Assembly: GCA_031289975.1 (NCBI GenBank) | Contig: JAITOM010000143.1 | Span: 1 to 5,502, forward strand | Length of the DNA stretch: 5,502 bases | Origin: Methanobrevibacter sp. | GTDB taxonomy: Archaea > Methanobacteriota > Methanobacteria > Methanobacteriales > Methanobacteriaceae | Direction of reading: 5' to 3' | In this document: positions 1 through 5,383 of the stretch, in pieces | Numbering within the stretch: position 1 is the first letter of the stretch | Layout of the letters: each line of letters starts with the position of its first letter | Program-made: the position numbers and the translations under genes | The notes under the pieces: generated by a model | Seen by the model: only the letters and a program-made list of their open reading frames with translations | The model's database searches: none | What the model was told of the DNA's origin: nothing

Positions 1-177
1 GTCTTTATCAGCTTCCATTTCTTTTATATTAACATTAAAATCATATACTTGTTTATAAATCATAGTTTTAAGTAATATAACTCTTTCTTGTGTTAACACT
101 TTTCTACGATACTTAACAACAAAAATCAAATGATAATTAAGAGAATATACTGCATTTGTGGTACTTTCCAAATCCAT
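1..177 (-). CDS. tnpA: IS200/IS605-family transposase TnpA, N-terminal part (cut by window edge)
   Basis: TnpA of this family is a small Y1 (HUH) transposase that cuts and rejoins single-stranded DNA at hairpin-marked ends. The 59 visible residues begin MDLESTTNAVYSLNYHLIFV and continue with VKYRRKVL, the typical opening of the family. They end with EMEADKD, and in relatives the HUH motif (HxH) follows at once, so the catalytic residues lie outside the window. The reading frame is open to the window edge. The ATG at 175-177 is the start because an in-frame TAG lies two codons upstream. A BRE/TATA pair at 199-215 would place transcription start at about 180, so the mRNA is probably leaderless or nearly so, and no Shine-Dalgarno site is visible. 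The usual full length is about 130-150 aa. Whether the gene is intact, and whether a tnpB follows, cannot be seen. Confidence 0.9.
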   Translation of the reverse strand, partial: MDLESTTNAVYSLNYHLIFVVKYRRKVLTQERVILLKTMIYKQVYDFNVNIKEMEADKD

Positions 178-198
178 ATACTAAGTATGTAATTACTA

Positions 199-215
199 CT
201 ATATATATATTTCGG
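199..215 (-). promoter_or_regulatory. BRE/TATA promoter of tnpA
   Basis: Read on the minus strand this is CCGAAATATATATATAG, a purine-rich BRE followed by an alternating TATA box. The box centre is about 25 nt upstream of position 180, three bases before the tnpA ATG, which fits archaeal TATA-to-start spacing and a leaderless transcript. The assignment rests on motif and spacing only. Confidence 0.55.
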
Positions 216-246
216 TCACAAAAGCTGAAATTATTTGTATCACAGA

Positions 247-288
247 ATCTGATTAACCCCCAACTAAAGCAGGGGGATTGCATCAGAT
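247..288 (-). repeat. Subterminal hairpin of the IS200/IS605 element (tnpA-proximal end)
   Basis: Two nested perfect stems are visible: ATCTGAT (247-253) with ATCAGAT (282-288), and CCCCC (257-261) with GGGGG (272-276) around a 10-nt loop. They are separated by an asymmetric internal loop. Such imperfect hairpins at the ends of IS200/IS605 elements are bound by TnpA as single strands. This one lies upstream of tnpA, so it should be the left end of the element. The GC-rich core is striking in this AT-rich DNA. The cleavage site would lie at roughly 289-309, next to the stop codon of the neighbouring gene; its exact position cannot be read. The hairpin might also help end transcription of the DUF5612 gene. 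Confidence 0.7.
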
Positions 289-304
289 GTTTTGTTCAGG
301 TTTT

Positions 305-958
305 TTAAAATTTTCTATTTTTTATTTTATTAATATCTAATTCCGCAGTGTTAGCTATTAACATTACAGCCATGACTCCTGCTTGTGTTGGATCAGTTAT
401 TATAATATCTGCTTCTTTTGTTGCACTTCCAACCATGTTTAAACTAATAACATTAATACGGTATTCTTTTTTAATTTTTCTTACAGCTTTGCTTATTTCT
501 CCACCCATTAAAGAACCAGCAAGAACAAGTGCATTAACTCTTGGAAGTCTTGTAATTGCATGAATAGCACCAGCGATTTCTTTCTCACCAATAAGAGGGA
601 TCGTATCTACACTTATTCTCTCTCCTCTAAGATTGTGTCTGTCTGCTTCTGTAATAGCTCCAGTAGCTACTTGCGAAACTTGAACTCCTCCACCGATAAT
701 AATAATTCTTTTCCCATAAATATCTATCAATGAGTCATGAATTTCAATTGATTTGACAGATTTTAAGGATTCTAATGTTTTAACTAAATAATCAATATCT
801 TTTACATTTTCTAATTCCAAACTTATAGTTCCTAAATTATTTTTTTCAAGGTAAAAATGAGTATATGTAATATTTAAATCAATAGAAAATATTTTCTTTG
901 TTATTGCTTCTAAAATTCCTTGTTCATCTGAAGTTTTGATTGTCATTGCAATTTTCAT
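305..958 (-). CDS. ACT domain + DUF5612 protein of methanogens, function unknown
   Basis: The 217-residue product is a soluble cytoplasmic protein with no signal peptide or membrane segment. Residues 1 to about 78 look like an ACT domain (MKIAMTIKTSDEQGILEAIT, then alternating strands and helices), a fold that usually binds amino acids or other small ligands and controls an attached activity. Residues 83-217 match DUF5612 as I know it: KRIIIIGGG (83-91), the signature EADRHNLRGERISVD (104-118), and a VLAGSLMGGEISKAV segment (144-159) suggesting an alpha/beta nucleotide- or phosphate-binding fold. No reaction is established for the family. I chose the ATG at 956-958 because GGGAGAG (minus strand, 965-971) precedes it by 6 nt and the ACT domain begins there. 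The in-frame ATG at 997 lies at about the predicted transcription start. The gene ends just beside the IS end and diverges from argS. Confidence 0.85.
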   Translation of the reverse strand: MKIAMTIKTSDEQGILEAITKKIFSIDLNITYTHFYLEKNNLGTISLELENVKDIDYLVKTLESLKSVKSIEIHDSLIDIYGKRIIIIGGGVQVSQVATGAITEADRHNLRGERISVDTIPLIGEKEIAGAIHAITRLPRVNALVLAGSLMGGEISKAVRKIKKEYRINVISLNMVGSATKEADIIITDPTQAGVMAVMLIANTAELDINKIKNRKF

Positions 959-964
959 TATTAA

Positions 965-971
965 CTCTCCC
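965..971 (-). promoter_or_regulatory. Ribosome-binding site deciding the DUF5612 start
   Basis: GGGAGAG on the minus strand lies 6 nt before the ATG at 956-958. It matches part of the archaeal anti-Shine-Dalgarno complement and supports the 217-aa form over a form 13 residues longer. Confidence 0.6.
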
Positions 972-1015
972 AATTTAAAAAATAGAATGTGTATCATTAG
1001 TTAATTTAAAGATAG

Positions 1016-1030
1016 GATAAATATACCTCT
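1016..1030 (-). promoter_or_regulatory. Putative promoter of the DUF5612 gene
   Basis: On the minus strand this reads AGAGGTATATTTATC: a purine-rich BRE followed by the TATA box TATATTTA (1018-1025). Transcription would start near 995, giving a leader of about 37 nt that contains the GGGAGAG site. A second TATA-like sequence, GGTTTATATTC (1089-1099), lies further upstream and is an alternative. The surrounding DNA is AT-rich, so chance matches are likely. Confidence 0.4.
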
Positions 1031-1278
1031 AATAGAAAGTAGTATGGATGTTTGAATTCAAGCTAATCTTGATCTAATAGATAATTGAATATAAACCTTG
1101 ATCCATTAATATTATCTTGAAATTTTTTTGTCTCTTATAGTCATTTTGGAAAAGTTCTTAAATTGGACGATGATCTTTTTTATCAAATTATTTAATTTCA
1201 AATATTAATTTATAAAAATCTATAATTTTAAATTTTAAATAATATAAACTTATTTTAATTAATATAAATAATTTTAAA

Positions 1279-1308
1279 TATAGTGATGTAAAAAATGTTT
1301 GTAAGTAA
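1279..1308 (+). repeat. Inner inverted repeat of the element, left arm
   Basis: This 30-nt segment (TATAGTGATGTAAAAAATG, then TTTGTAAGTAA) is the reverse complement of 1544-1573 at 27 of 30 positions. It directly continues the left terminal arm. The terminal inverted repeat therefore originally reached at least 170 bp before the right arm was interrupted. Confidence 0.75.
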
Positions 1309-1464
1309 TCATTATTTTTAAATATCTTATTTTTATAAATTTTAAATTAATATTAAAATTAATTTTTTAAATAATAATTTTTATTTATTTATTTTTAAAA
1401 ATAATAATTATAATTTTTTTAATTAAAAATTTGACTTTTATGATGTAATTTAAAAAATTTCATT

Positions 1465-1543
1465 ATTGAACTTGTTCAATTAGAAAAACGAAGTTTTTCT
1501 TTATTGAAATTTTTTATTTCGATTAGAAAATCTTTGATTTTCT
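1465..1543. repeat. Four consecutive hairpins in two tandem units at the element's centre
   Basis: H1 is ATTGAAC/GTTCAAT (1465-1480, loop TT). H2 is AGAAAAAC/GTTTTTCT (1482-1500, loop GAA). H3 is ATTGAAAT/ATTTCGAT (1503-1523, T5 loop, one G-T pair). H4 is AGAAAATC/GATTTTCT (1525-1543, loop TTT). H1-H2 and H3-H4 are two copies of the same two-hairpin unit, offset by about 38-43 bp. Where the units differ, pairing is kept: the seventh pair of the AGAAAA stem is A-T in H2 and T-A in H4. The array is close to the middle of the 777-bp element. Confidence 0.8.
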
Positions 1544-1573
1544 TTACTTAAAAACATTTTTTAGTTCACTATA
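1544..1573 (-). repeat. Inner inverted repeat of the element, right arm
   Basis: This is the reverse complement of 1279-1308 at 27 of 30 positions and begins immediately after the fourth hairpin. With its partner it encloses a 235-nt central segment that contains all four hairpins in its 3' part. Confidence 0.75.
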
Positions 1574-1780
1574 TCTAATTTAAAATTATCTAATAAAAGT
1601 TATTAATTTATAATTAAATAGTTTATTTTATTTATTTTTTAAAAATAATAATTTTAATTTTAAAAATTGATTTTAATAAAAATTAAAAGTAGTAATTTTT
1701 GCAAAAATTTAAGTTTTATAATATAATAAATAACTTTTTTAAAAACAAAGATTATTAAACTATATTAATTTAAAATTATT
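1568..1780 (+). repeat. About 190-bp expansion of the right arm, bounded by 22-bp direct repeats
   Basis: ACTATATCTAATTTAAAATT (from 1568) and ACTATATTAATTTAAAATT (from 1759) are the same sequence with one single-base indel over 22 nt. Removing one copy and the DNA between them would restore a continuous right arm that pairs with 1136-1308. The enclosed DNA contains a diverged direct copy (1630-1661) of the left-centre segment 1387-1417, both around AAAAATAATAATT. An internal duplication of part of the element's centre is a likely origin. Confidence 0.5.
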
Positions 1781-1919
1781 CATATTAATTAAAATATATT
1801 AATATTATTTAAAAATTAAAATTATAGATTTTCATGAAGTAATATTTAAAATTAAATAATTTAATAAAAAATTATTATTTTAAAATTTAAGAACTTTTCC
1901 ATAATGACCATAATTAAAT

Positions 1920-1955
1920 ATTATAGACCTGTGTTTAATTATAAACCTGTGTTTA
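1920..1955 (+). repeat. Two tandem 18-bp repeats upstream of argS
   Basis: ATTATAGACCTGTGTTTA (1920-1937) is followed without a gap by ATTATAAACCTGTGTTTA (1938-1955), 17 of 18 bases identical. The GACCTGTG core stands out in the AT-rich surroundings. The pair lies just outside the right end of the 777-bp element and 88 nt or more before the argS start. It could be a paired regulator site for argS or a small duplication linked to the insertion. Confidence 0.65.
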
Positions 1956-1968
1956 AAAAATAAATTTA

Positions 1969-1999
1969 TTTAAAAATAGAAAACTAATCTATTTTTAAA
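1969..1999 (+). promoter_or_regulatory. Perfect 12-bp inverted repeat over a possible argS TATA box
   Basis: TTTAAAAATAGA (1969-1980) and TCTATTTTTAAA (1988-1999) are exact reverse complements with a 7-nt loop. The left arm resembles a TATA box, with transcription start then near 1995-2005 and a leader of about 40 nt. The repeat could be an operator overlapping the promoter, or a hairpin if transcription starts further upstream. A rival TATA-like sequence (TTAATATAATT, about 2016-2026) would give a nearly leaderless mRNA. Confidence 0.4.
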
Positions 2000-2030
2000 C
2001 CACCTATTCTTATTTTTAATATAATTATCA

Positions 2031-2036
2031 AGTGGA
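2031..2036 (+). promoter_or_regulatory. Weak ribosome-binding site of argS
   Basis: AGTGGA ends 6 nt before the ATG at 2043. It only partly matches the archaeal GGAGGTGA consensus, but its spacing is right and no other candidate is near. Confidence 0.4.
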
Positions 2037-2042
2037 AATACT

Positions 2043-3758
2043 ATGTATTATAAACTTATTGAAGAATCTAAAGAAATATTAAGAGATGGTCTTAAGAACT
2101 TAAACTTAGAAATCATGGACGAAATAAAAATTGAATTTCCACCTGATTCTAATATGGGAGATTTAACTTCAACATTATCATTTGAATTAGCTAAAGAATT
2201 AAAAAAATCTCCAGTTGAAATATCACAAATGATTATTAAGCAATTAAATTATGGTGAATCTTTTAAAAAAGTTGAAACCAAAGGACCATACATAAATTTT
2301 TTCATTGACTACGATAAATTTTCTAAAGAATTTTTAATTAATATTAATAAGGATTATGGAAATCTTAAGTCAAAAGATTTGAAAGTTATTTTAGAACATA
2401 CATCTGCTAATCCTAATGGTCCACTTCATATAGGACATATTAGAAATGGGATACTGGGGGATTGCTTAAGTCGACTTCTTAAAGTAAGTGGAAATGATGT
2501 TGTAACTCAGTATTATGTTAATGATATGGGTAGACAAATAGCTATGATTGTTTTCGGGGTTAATGACCTTAATTTAAAAATTGATGAAGAGAATTCTCTG
2601 AAAATTGACCATCAAATAGGTAATTTATACTTTCAAGTCAACCAAAAATTAAATGAAAATCCAGAACTTAAAAATAGGATTGATATGCTTATTAAAAATT
2701 ATGAATCTGGAAAAGATCCTAACTTAAATAAGGTATTTGAGCAGTATGTTAATTATTGTTTAAATGGTGTAAAAGAAACACTATTAAAATTAAATATAAC
2801 ACATGACGAATTTGTATGGGAAGGACAGTTTGTTCGCAATGGTGATGTGGATAAGATTATTAATTCTTTAATTGATTCTGGTTATACAAAAGAAGACGAA
2901 GTTTTATACTTGGATCTTGAAAAAGATTTTGGAATAGATAAAGAACTTGTTTTAAAACGTTCTGATGGAACTTCACTTTATTCAACAAGAGATTTAGCTT
3001 ATCACATTAACAAATCCCAACTTGGAGATTTAGTAATAGATATTCTTGGTTCAGATCATAAATTAGCTTTTAGACAAATCGTTGCTGGATTAAGAATTTT
3101 AGATGAAAAAACTCCAGAAGCTATATTTTATGAGTTTATAACCTTACCAGAAGGTTCCATGTCAACTCGAAGAGGAGTATTTATCTCATCCGATGATTTA
3201 ATTGATGAAGCTGTTAAACGTTCTTATGAAGAGTTAAAACAAAGAAGACCTGAATTAAGTTCCGAAGACCTTGATAAAATATCTCAAATAATAGGAATTG
3301 GAGCTATTAGATATTATATAGCTAAACTTTCACCAGAAAAACATATTAAATTTAAATGGGATGATGCATTAAGTTTTGAAAAGGGTTGTGTTTCTATTCA
3401 ATATGCTCATGCACGTGGATGTAAATTACTTAAAAAATCAAATAGATACATTGATGGAGATTTAGATGTTTCATTGGAGGAAATTAACTCTTGGAATTTG
3501 GATAAATCTGAAATTGACTTAATAAGATTGCTTGCTAAATTCCCTCTTGCTGTTGAAGAATCATTAAAAATCCTTCGTGTTCATCTAATAGCTCATTATG
3601 CTCAAGACCTTGCCACAGCATTTAACAAGTTTTATAAATCACAAAGGGTTATAGGTGATGAAAATGAATTAGCAAGATTGCTGTTGGTCAATAAAACAAT
3701 GATTACAATTAAAAATGCTTTAGCTATTTTAGGAGTAGAAACACCTGAATTCATGTAA
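2043..3758 (+). CDS. argS: Arginyl-tRNA synthetase
   Basis: This class I aminoacyl-tRNA synthetase charges tRNA-Arg with arginine, using ATP, in the cytoplasm, and should be essential. The 571-residue product has the normal length for archaeal ArgRS. Residues 1 to about 90 form the ArgRS-specific N-terminal tRNA-binding domain (FPPDSNMGDL, GPYINFFID). The Rossmann catalytic domain follows with EHTSANPNGPLHIGH (118-132), whose HIGH motif is intact at 129-132, YYVNDMGRQIA (157-167), and RSDGTSLYSTRDLAYH (306-321). The KMSKS loop appears as SMSTRRG (372-378), the degenerate form common in ArgRS. The C-terminal DALR-type anticodon-binding domain spans about 450-571, with IQYAHAR (452-458) and ATAFNKFYKS (524-533). 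No frameshift or missing motif is visible. It is the first gene of a possible pair with larC, 76 bp downstream. Its upstream region is crowded by the 777-bp element, the tandem repeats and an inverted repeat. Confidence 0.97.
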   Translation: MYYKLIEESKEILRDGLKNLNLEIMDEIKIEFPPDSNMGDLTSTLSFELAKELKKSPVEISQMIIKQLNYGESFKKVETKGPYINFFIDYDKFSKEFLININKDYGNLKSKDLKVILEHTSANPNGPLHIGHIRNGILGDCLSRLLKVSGNDVVTQYYVNDMGRQIAMIVFGVNDLNLKIDEENSLKIDHQIGNLYFQVNQKLNENPELKNRIDMLIKNYESGKDPNLNKVFEQYVNYCLNGVKETLLKLNITHDEFVWEGQFVRNGDVDKIINSLIDSGYTKEDEVLYLDLEKDFGIDKELVLKRSDGTSLYSTRDLAYHINKSQLGDLVIDILGSDHKLAFRQIVAGLRILDEKTPEAIFYEFITLPEGSMSTRRGVFISSDDLIDEAVKRSYEELKQRRPELSSEDLDKISQIIGIGAIRYYIAKLSPEKHIKFKWDDALSFEKGCVSIQYAHARGCKLLKKSNRYIDGDLDVSLEEINSWNLDKSEIDLIRLLAKFPLAVEESLKILRVHLIAHYAQDLATAFNKFYKSQRVIGDENELARLLLVNKTMITIKNALAILGVETPEFM

Positions 3759-3825
3759 CTCACATTAAGATTTCTGATGAGAGCTATTAAGTTTAAAAAC
3801 AATTTTTTAAATAAATTAATATTAT

Positions 3826-3830
3826 GGTGA
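3826..3830 (+). promoter_or_regulatory. Ribosome-binding site of larC
   Basis: GGTGA, a canonical archaeal Shine-Dalgarno core, lies 4 nt before the larC ATG and fixes the start. The 76-bp gap before it has a T6 run (3803-3808) and a weak TATA-like GTTTAAAAA (3791-3799), so both co-transcription with argS and a separate promoter remain possible. Confidence 0.65.
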
Positions 3831-3834
3831 ATAA

Positions 3835-5079
3835 ATGGTAGTTATAATTGATCCTCAAAATGCAGGAATTTCAGGGAACATGATGTTGGGAGCTTTAATT
3901 GATTTAAAAGTTAATCAAAAAGAATTAAAATATGTTATAAGTCATGTTACTTCTCCTTTTGGAAATGTTGATATTAAAATAAAAAAAGTTAATTCTCATG
4001 GTATCGAATCAATTTATGTTGATGTTGTAGAAAACAACACTAAGAAAAATAAAGTGATATCATACAGCGAACTTATTAACAAAATTAATAATTTAGATAA
4101 GGATGATTTAATTAAAAATGAGATAATTGAAAGGTCTAAAAATGTGTTTAAGAGAATAGCTATTAGTGAATCAAAAATACATGGTAAATCTTTAAATGAT
4201 ATCCATTTTCATGAAGTTGGTGCTATCGATGGAATAGTCGATGTCTTTGGTTCTGTTTATTCCTATTATCAACTTGGATTTAACGATGAAAAAGTGATTG
4301 GTCTTCCTGTTGCCCTTGGAGGAGGAACAATTAATTCATCTCATGGAAGAATTCCCATACCTGCACCAGCCACAATAGACATTTTAAAAGATTTAGAATG
4401 CTTTGGAGGACCTATTAAAGAAGAATTAACTACACCTACTGGTTCAGCTATTTATGCTGAACTATGTGATGAATTTCATTCATTTCAACCAATCATGAAA
4501 GTGAAAAGTATAGGTTATGGTTCTGGATCTAAGGATTTAGGATTTGCAAATGTTTTAAGAATTATAAATGGTTATTCCAATTTAGATTTTGAAAAGGTCG
4601 ATGTAATAGAAACAAATGTAGACCATTTAAATGGGGAATTCTTAGGTTATCTTTTTGAAAAGCTTATTGAAACTGGAGCATTGGATATGAGTATAACTCC
4701 AACTATCATGAAAAAAAATAGACCAGGTCATATAATTAAAGTAATATCCACACCAGAGAAAACTGATAATATTATCTCAGCTATTTATGAAGAAACTGGA
4801 ACCTTAGGAATAAGAGTTAGTAAACAAACTCATAGAGGGGTAATTAAACGAAGAATAATCTCTATAAATGTTGATATGGGAAAATATTTGAATATCTCTG
4901 ATACTCGTAGTATTAGATTTAAGTTAGGTATTATGGGAGATAAAATAATATCTCAAAGAAGAGAATATGAAGATATTAAAAAATTAGCTCAAAATTATAA
5001 ACTAACATTAATTGAAGCTGAAAAAATAGCTGAAAACGAATTTAGAGAATTTTTAAATAATAATAGCTTAGATTTATAA
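3835..5079 (+). CDS. larC: Nickel-pincer cofactor biosynthesis protein LarC (DUF111 family)
   Basis: LarC is a CTP-dependent cyclometallase that inserts nickel into the pyridinium bisthiocarboxylate mononucleotide made by LarB and LarE, giving the nickel-pincer cofactor of lactate racemase LarA and its relatives. The 414-residue product has the usual full length in one frame; the split larC1/larC2 with frameshifting described in Lactiplantibacillus is not seen. Landmarks: IIDPQNAGISGNMMLGALID (4-23), HFHEVGAIDGIVDV (124-137), GGGTINSSHGRIPIPAPAT (162-180), ELTTPTGSA (197-205), IGYGSG (226-231), then the C-terminal LarC2 part with ETNVDHLNGE (259-268), KKNRPGH (293-299) and ETGTLGIR (320-327). 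Compared with the bacterial pattern I remember, SGDM is SGNM and NIDDM is NVDHL. These may be archaeal variants or signs of a different substrate. No larA, larB or larE is in the window, so a role with a LarA-like partner is inferred from the family alone. Confidence 0.92.
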   Translation: MVVIIDPQNAGISGNMMLGALIDLKVNQKELKYVISHVTSPFGNVDIKIKKVNSHGIESIYVDVVENNTKKNKVISYSELINKINNLDKDDLIKNEIIERSKNVFKRIAISESKIHGKSLNDIHFHEVGAIDGIVDVFGSVYSYYQLGFNDEKVIGLPVALGGGTINSSHGRIPIPAPATIDILKDLECFGGPIKEELTTPTGSAIYAELCDEFHSFQPIMKVKSIGYGSGSKDLGFANVLRIINGYSNLDFEKVDVIETNVDHLNGEFLGYLFEKLIETGALDMSITPTIMKKNRPGHIIKVISTPEKTDNIISAIYEETGTLGIRVSKQTHRGVIKRRIISINVDMGKYLNISDTRSIRFKLGIMGDKIISQRREYEDIKKLAQNYKLTLIEAEKIAENEFREFLNNNSLDL

Positions 5080-5105
5080 GGCACTGTAAAAAGAGGATAG
5101 AAATT

Positions 5106-5163
5106 TAAAATCCAAGAAATTTGGTTTTTAGAGGGAATGGAAAAATATCAATTTACTATTTTT
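5106..5163 (+). other. Two consecutive hairpins after larC, function unknown
   Basis: The first hairpin (5106-5130) pairs TAAAA and CCAA with TTGG and TTTTA, with one T-T mismatch and the loop GAAAT. The second (5141-5163) pairs AAAAATA with TATTTTT around a 9-nt loop and is bracketed by TTTTAGA (5126-5132) and TCTAAAA (5171-5177), a competing outer stem. They may be part of the larC 3' UTR, a small RNA or an insertion-sequence remnant. AT-rich DNA forms such stems easily, so confidence is limited. Confidence 0.35.
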
Positions 5164-5172
5164 ACATGAGTC

Positions 5173-5201
5173 TAAAAGATTACCTTTTTAATTTTGTTTT
5201 T
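5173..5201 (+). terminator. Putative terminator of larC
   Basis: AAAAG (5174-5178) pairs with CTTTT (5184-5188) around the loop ATTAC. It is followed by interrupted T tracts to 5201 (T5, T4, T5). Archaeal termination depends mainly on such U-rich stretches. Another hairpin, TTTAATT/AATTAAA (5217-5233, loop CTC), with further T-rich DNA behind it, could act as a backup. Confidence 0.45.
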
Positions 5202-5286
5202 CACCATTAAAAATGTTTTAATTCTCAATTAAAGTTTTTATTATCATTTTTACTCTTTTAAATTTTTTCTACTGTGGTGTATTAAA

Positions 5287-5306
5287 TAATGTTTGTAGGT
5301 AAGGAA
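5287..5306 (+). repeat. Short relative of the element's inner repeat
   Basis: AATGTTTGTAGGTAA (5288-5302) matches AATGTTTGTAAGTAA (1294-1308) of the element's inner arm in 14 of 15 positions. A GTGRTGTA sequence stands shortly before it in both places (5275-5282 and 1283-1290). It lies about 80 bp before the second copy's left end, outside the terminal repeat, so it may be a remnant of an older copy or a shared site. Confidence 0.4.
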
Positions 5307-5315
5307 GTTTTTAAA

Positions 5316-5331
5316 AACGAAATATATTTAT
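5316..5331 (+). promoter_or_regulatory. Archaeal BRE/TATA promoter facing right, gene not seen
   Basis: AAACGAAATATATTTATAG (5314-5332) has the same CGAAATATAT core as the tnpA promoter. Transcription would begin near 5350. No ORF starts before the second repeat element at 5384, so the promoter either serves a gene beyond the window, reads through the element, or has been cut off from its gene by the insertion. Confidence 0.45.
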
Positions 5332-5383
5332 AGTTTAGAACCAAATTTTTTGCATTTTAAAAATTTTTCAATTTTTATTAAAA

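Larger units (their letters stand above)
1136..1912. mobile_element. 777-bp non-coding MITE-like element with long terminal inverted repeats (copy 1)
   Basis: The left end (TATAGTCATTTTGGAAAAG at 1136, continuing to TTAAAT) recurs in reverse complement at the right end (TATGGTCATTATGGAAAAG read from 1912 leftwards). The match continues with scattered differences for about 140 bp: arms 1136-1279 and 1768-1912, both containing AAAATCTATAATTTTAA. No ORF of meaningful length lies inside. A second copy of the left end at 5384 shows that it is a dispersed family. Long inverted ends, no coding capacity and multiple copies fit a MITE moved by a transposase encoded elsewhere. I see no clear target-site duplication, so the exact ends are uncertain and the transposase family is unknown. 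The element separates the divergent DUF5612 and argS genes. Confidence 0.75.

Noticed and set aside
348..563. 71-codon plus-strand reading frame
   Set aside because: It lies wholly opposite the well-supported DUF5612 gene, has no family resemblance and is a shadow of its coding pattern.
959..997. 13-residue N-terminal extension of the DUF5612 protein (start at 997)
   Set aside because: The extension is not part of the ACT domain, 997 lies at about the predicted transcription start, and a good ribosome-binding site precedes the ATG at 958.
1465..1543. CRISPR-like array
   Set aside because: The repeated units are adjacent self-complementary hairpins with no unique spacers of constant length.
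1136..1912. Decayed transposase or other pseudogene inside the element
   Set aside because: All frames are dense with stops and I see no recognisable protein fragment on either strand.
1129..1920. Target-site duplication of 8-9 bp around the element
   Set aside because: The left flank (TGTCTCT) and right flank (TTAAATATT) do not match, and shared TA-rich bases are not informative here.
1913..2042. T-box or other aminoacyl-tRNA-sensing riboswitch before argS
   Set aside because: The sequence is too short and AT-rich, has no T-box core motif, and T-boxes are a bacterial device.
3824..3826. Upstream ATG as alternative larC start
   Set aside because: It is in another frame and overlaps the Shine-Dalgarno sequence of the true start at 3835.
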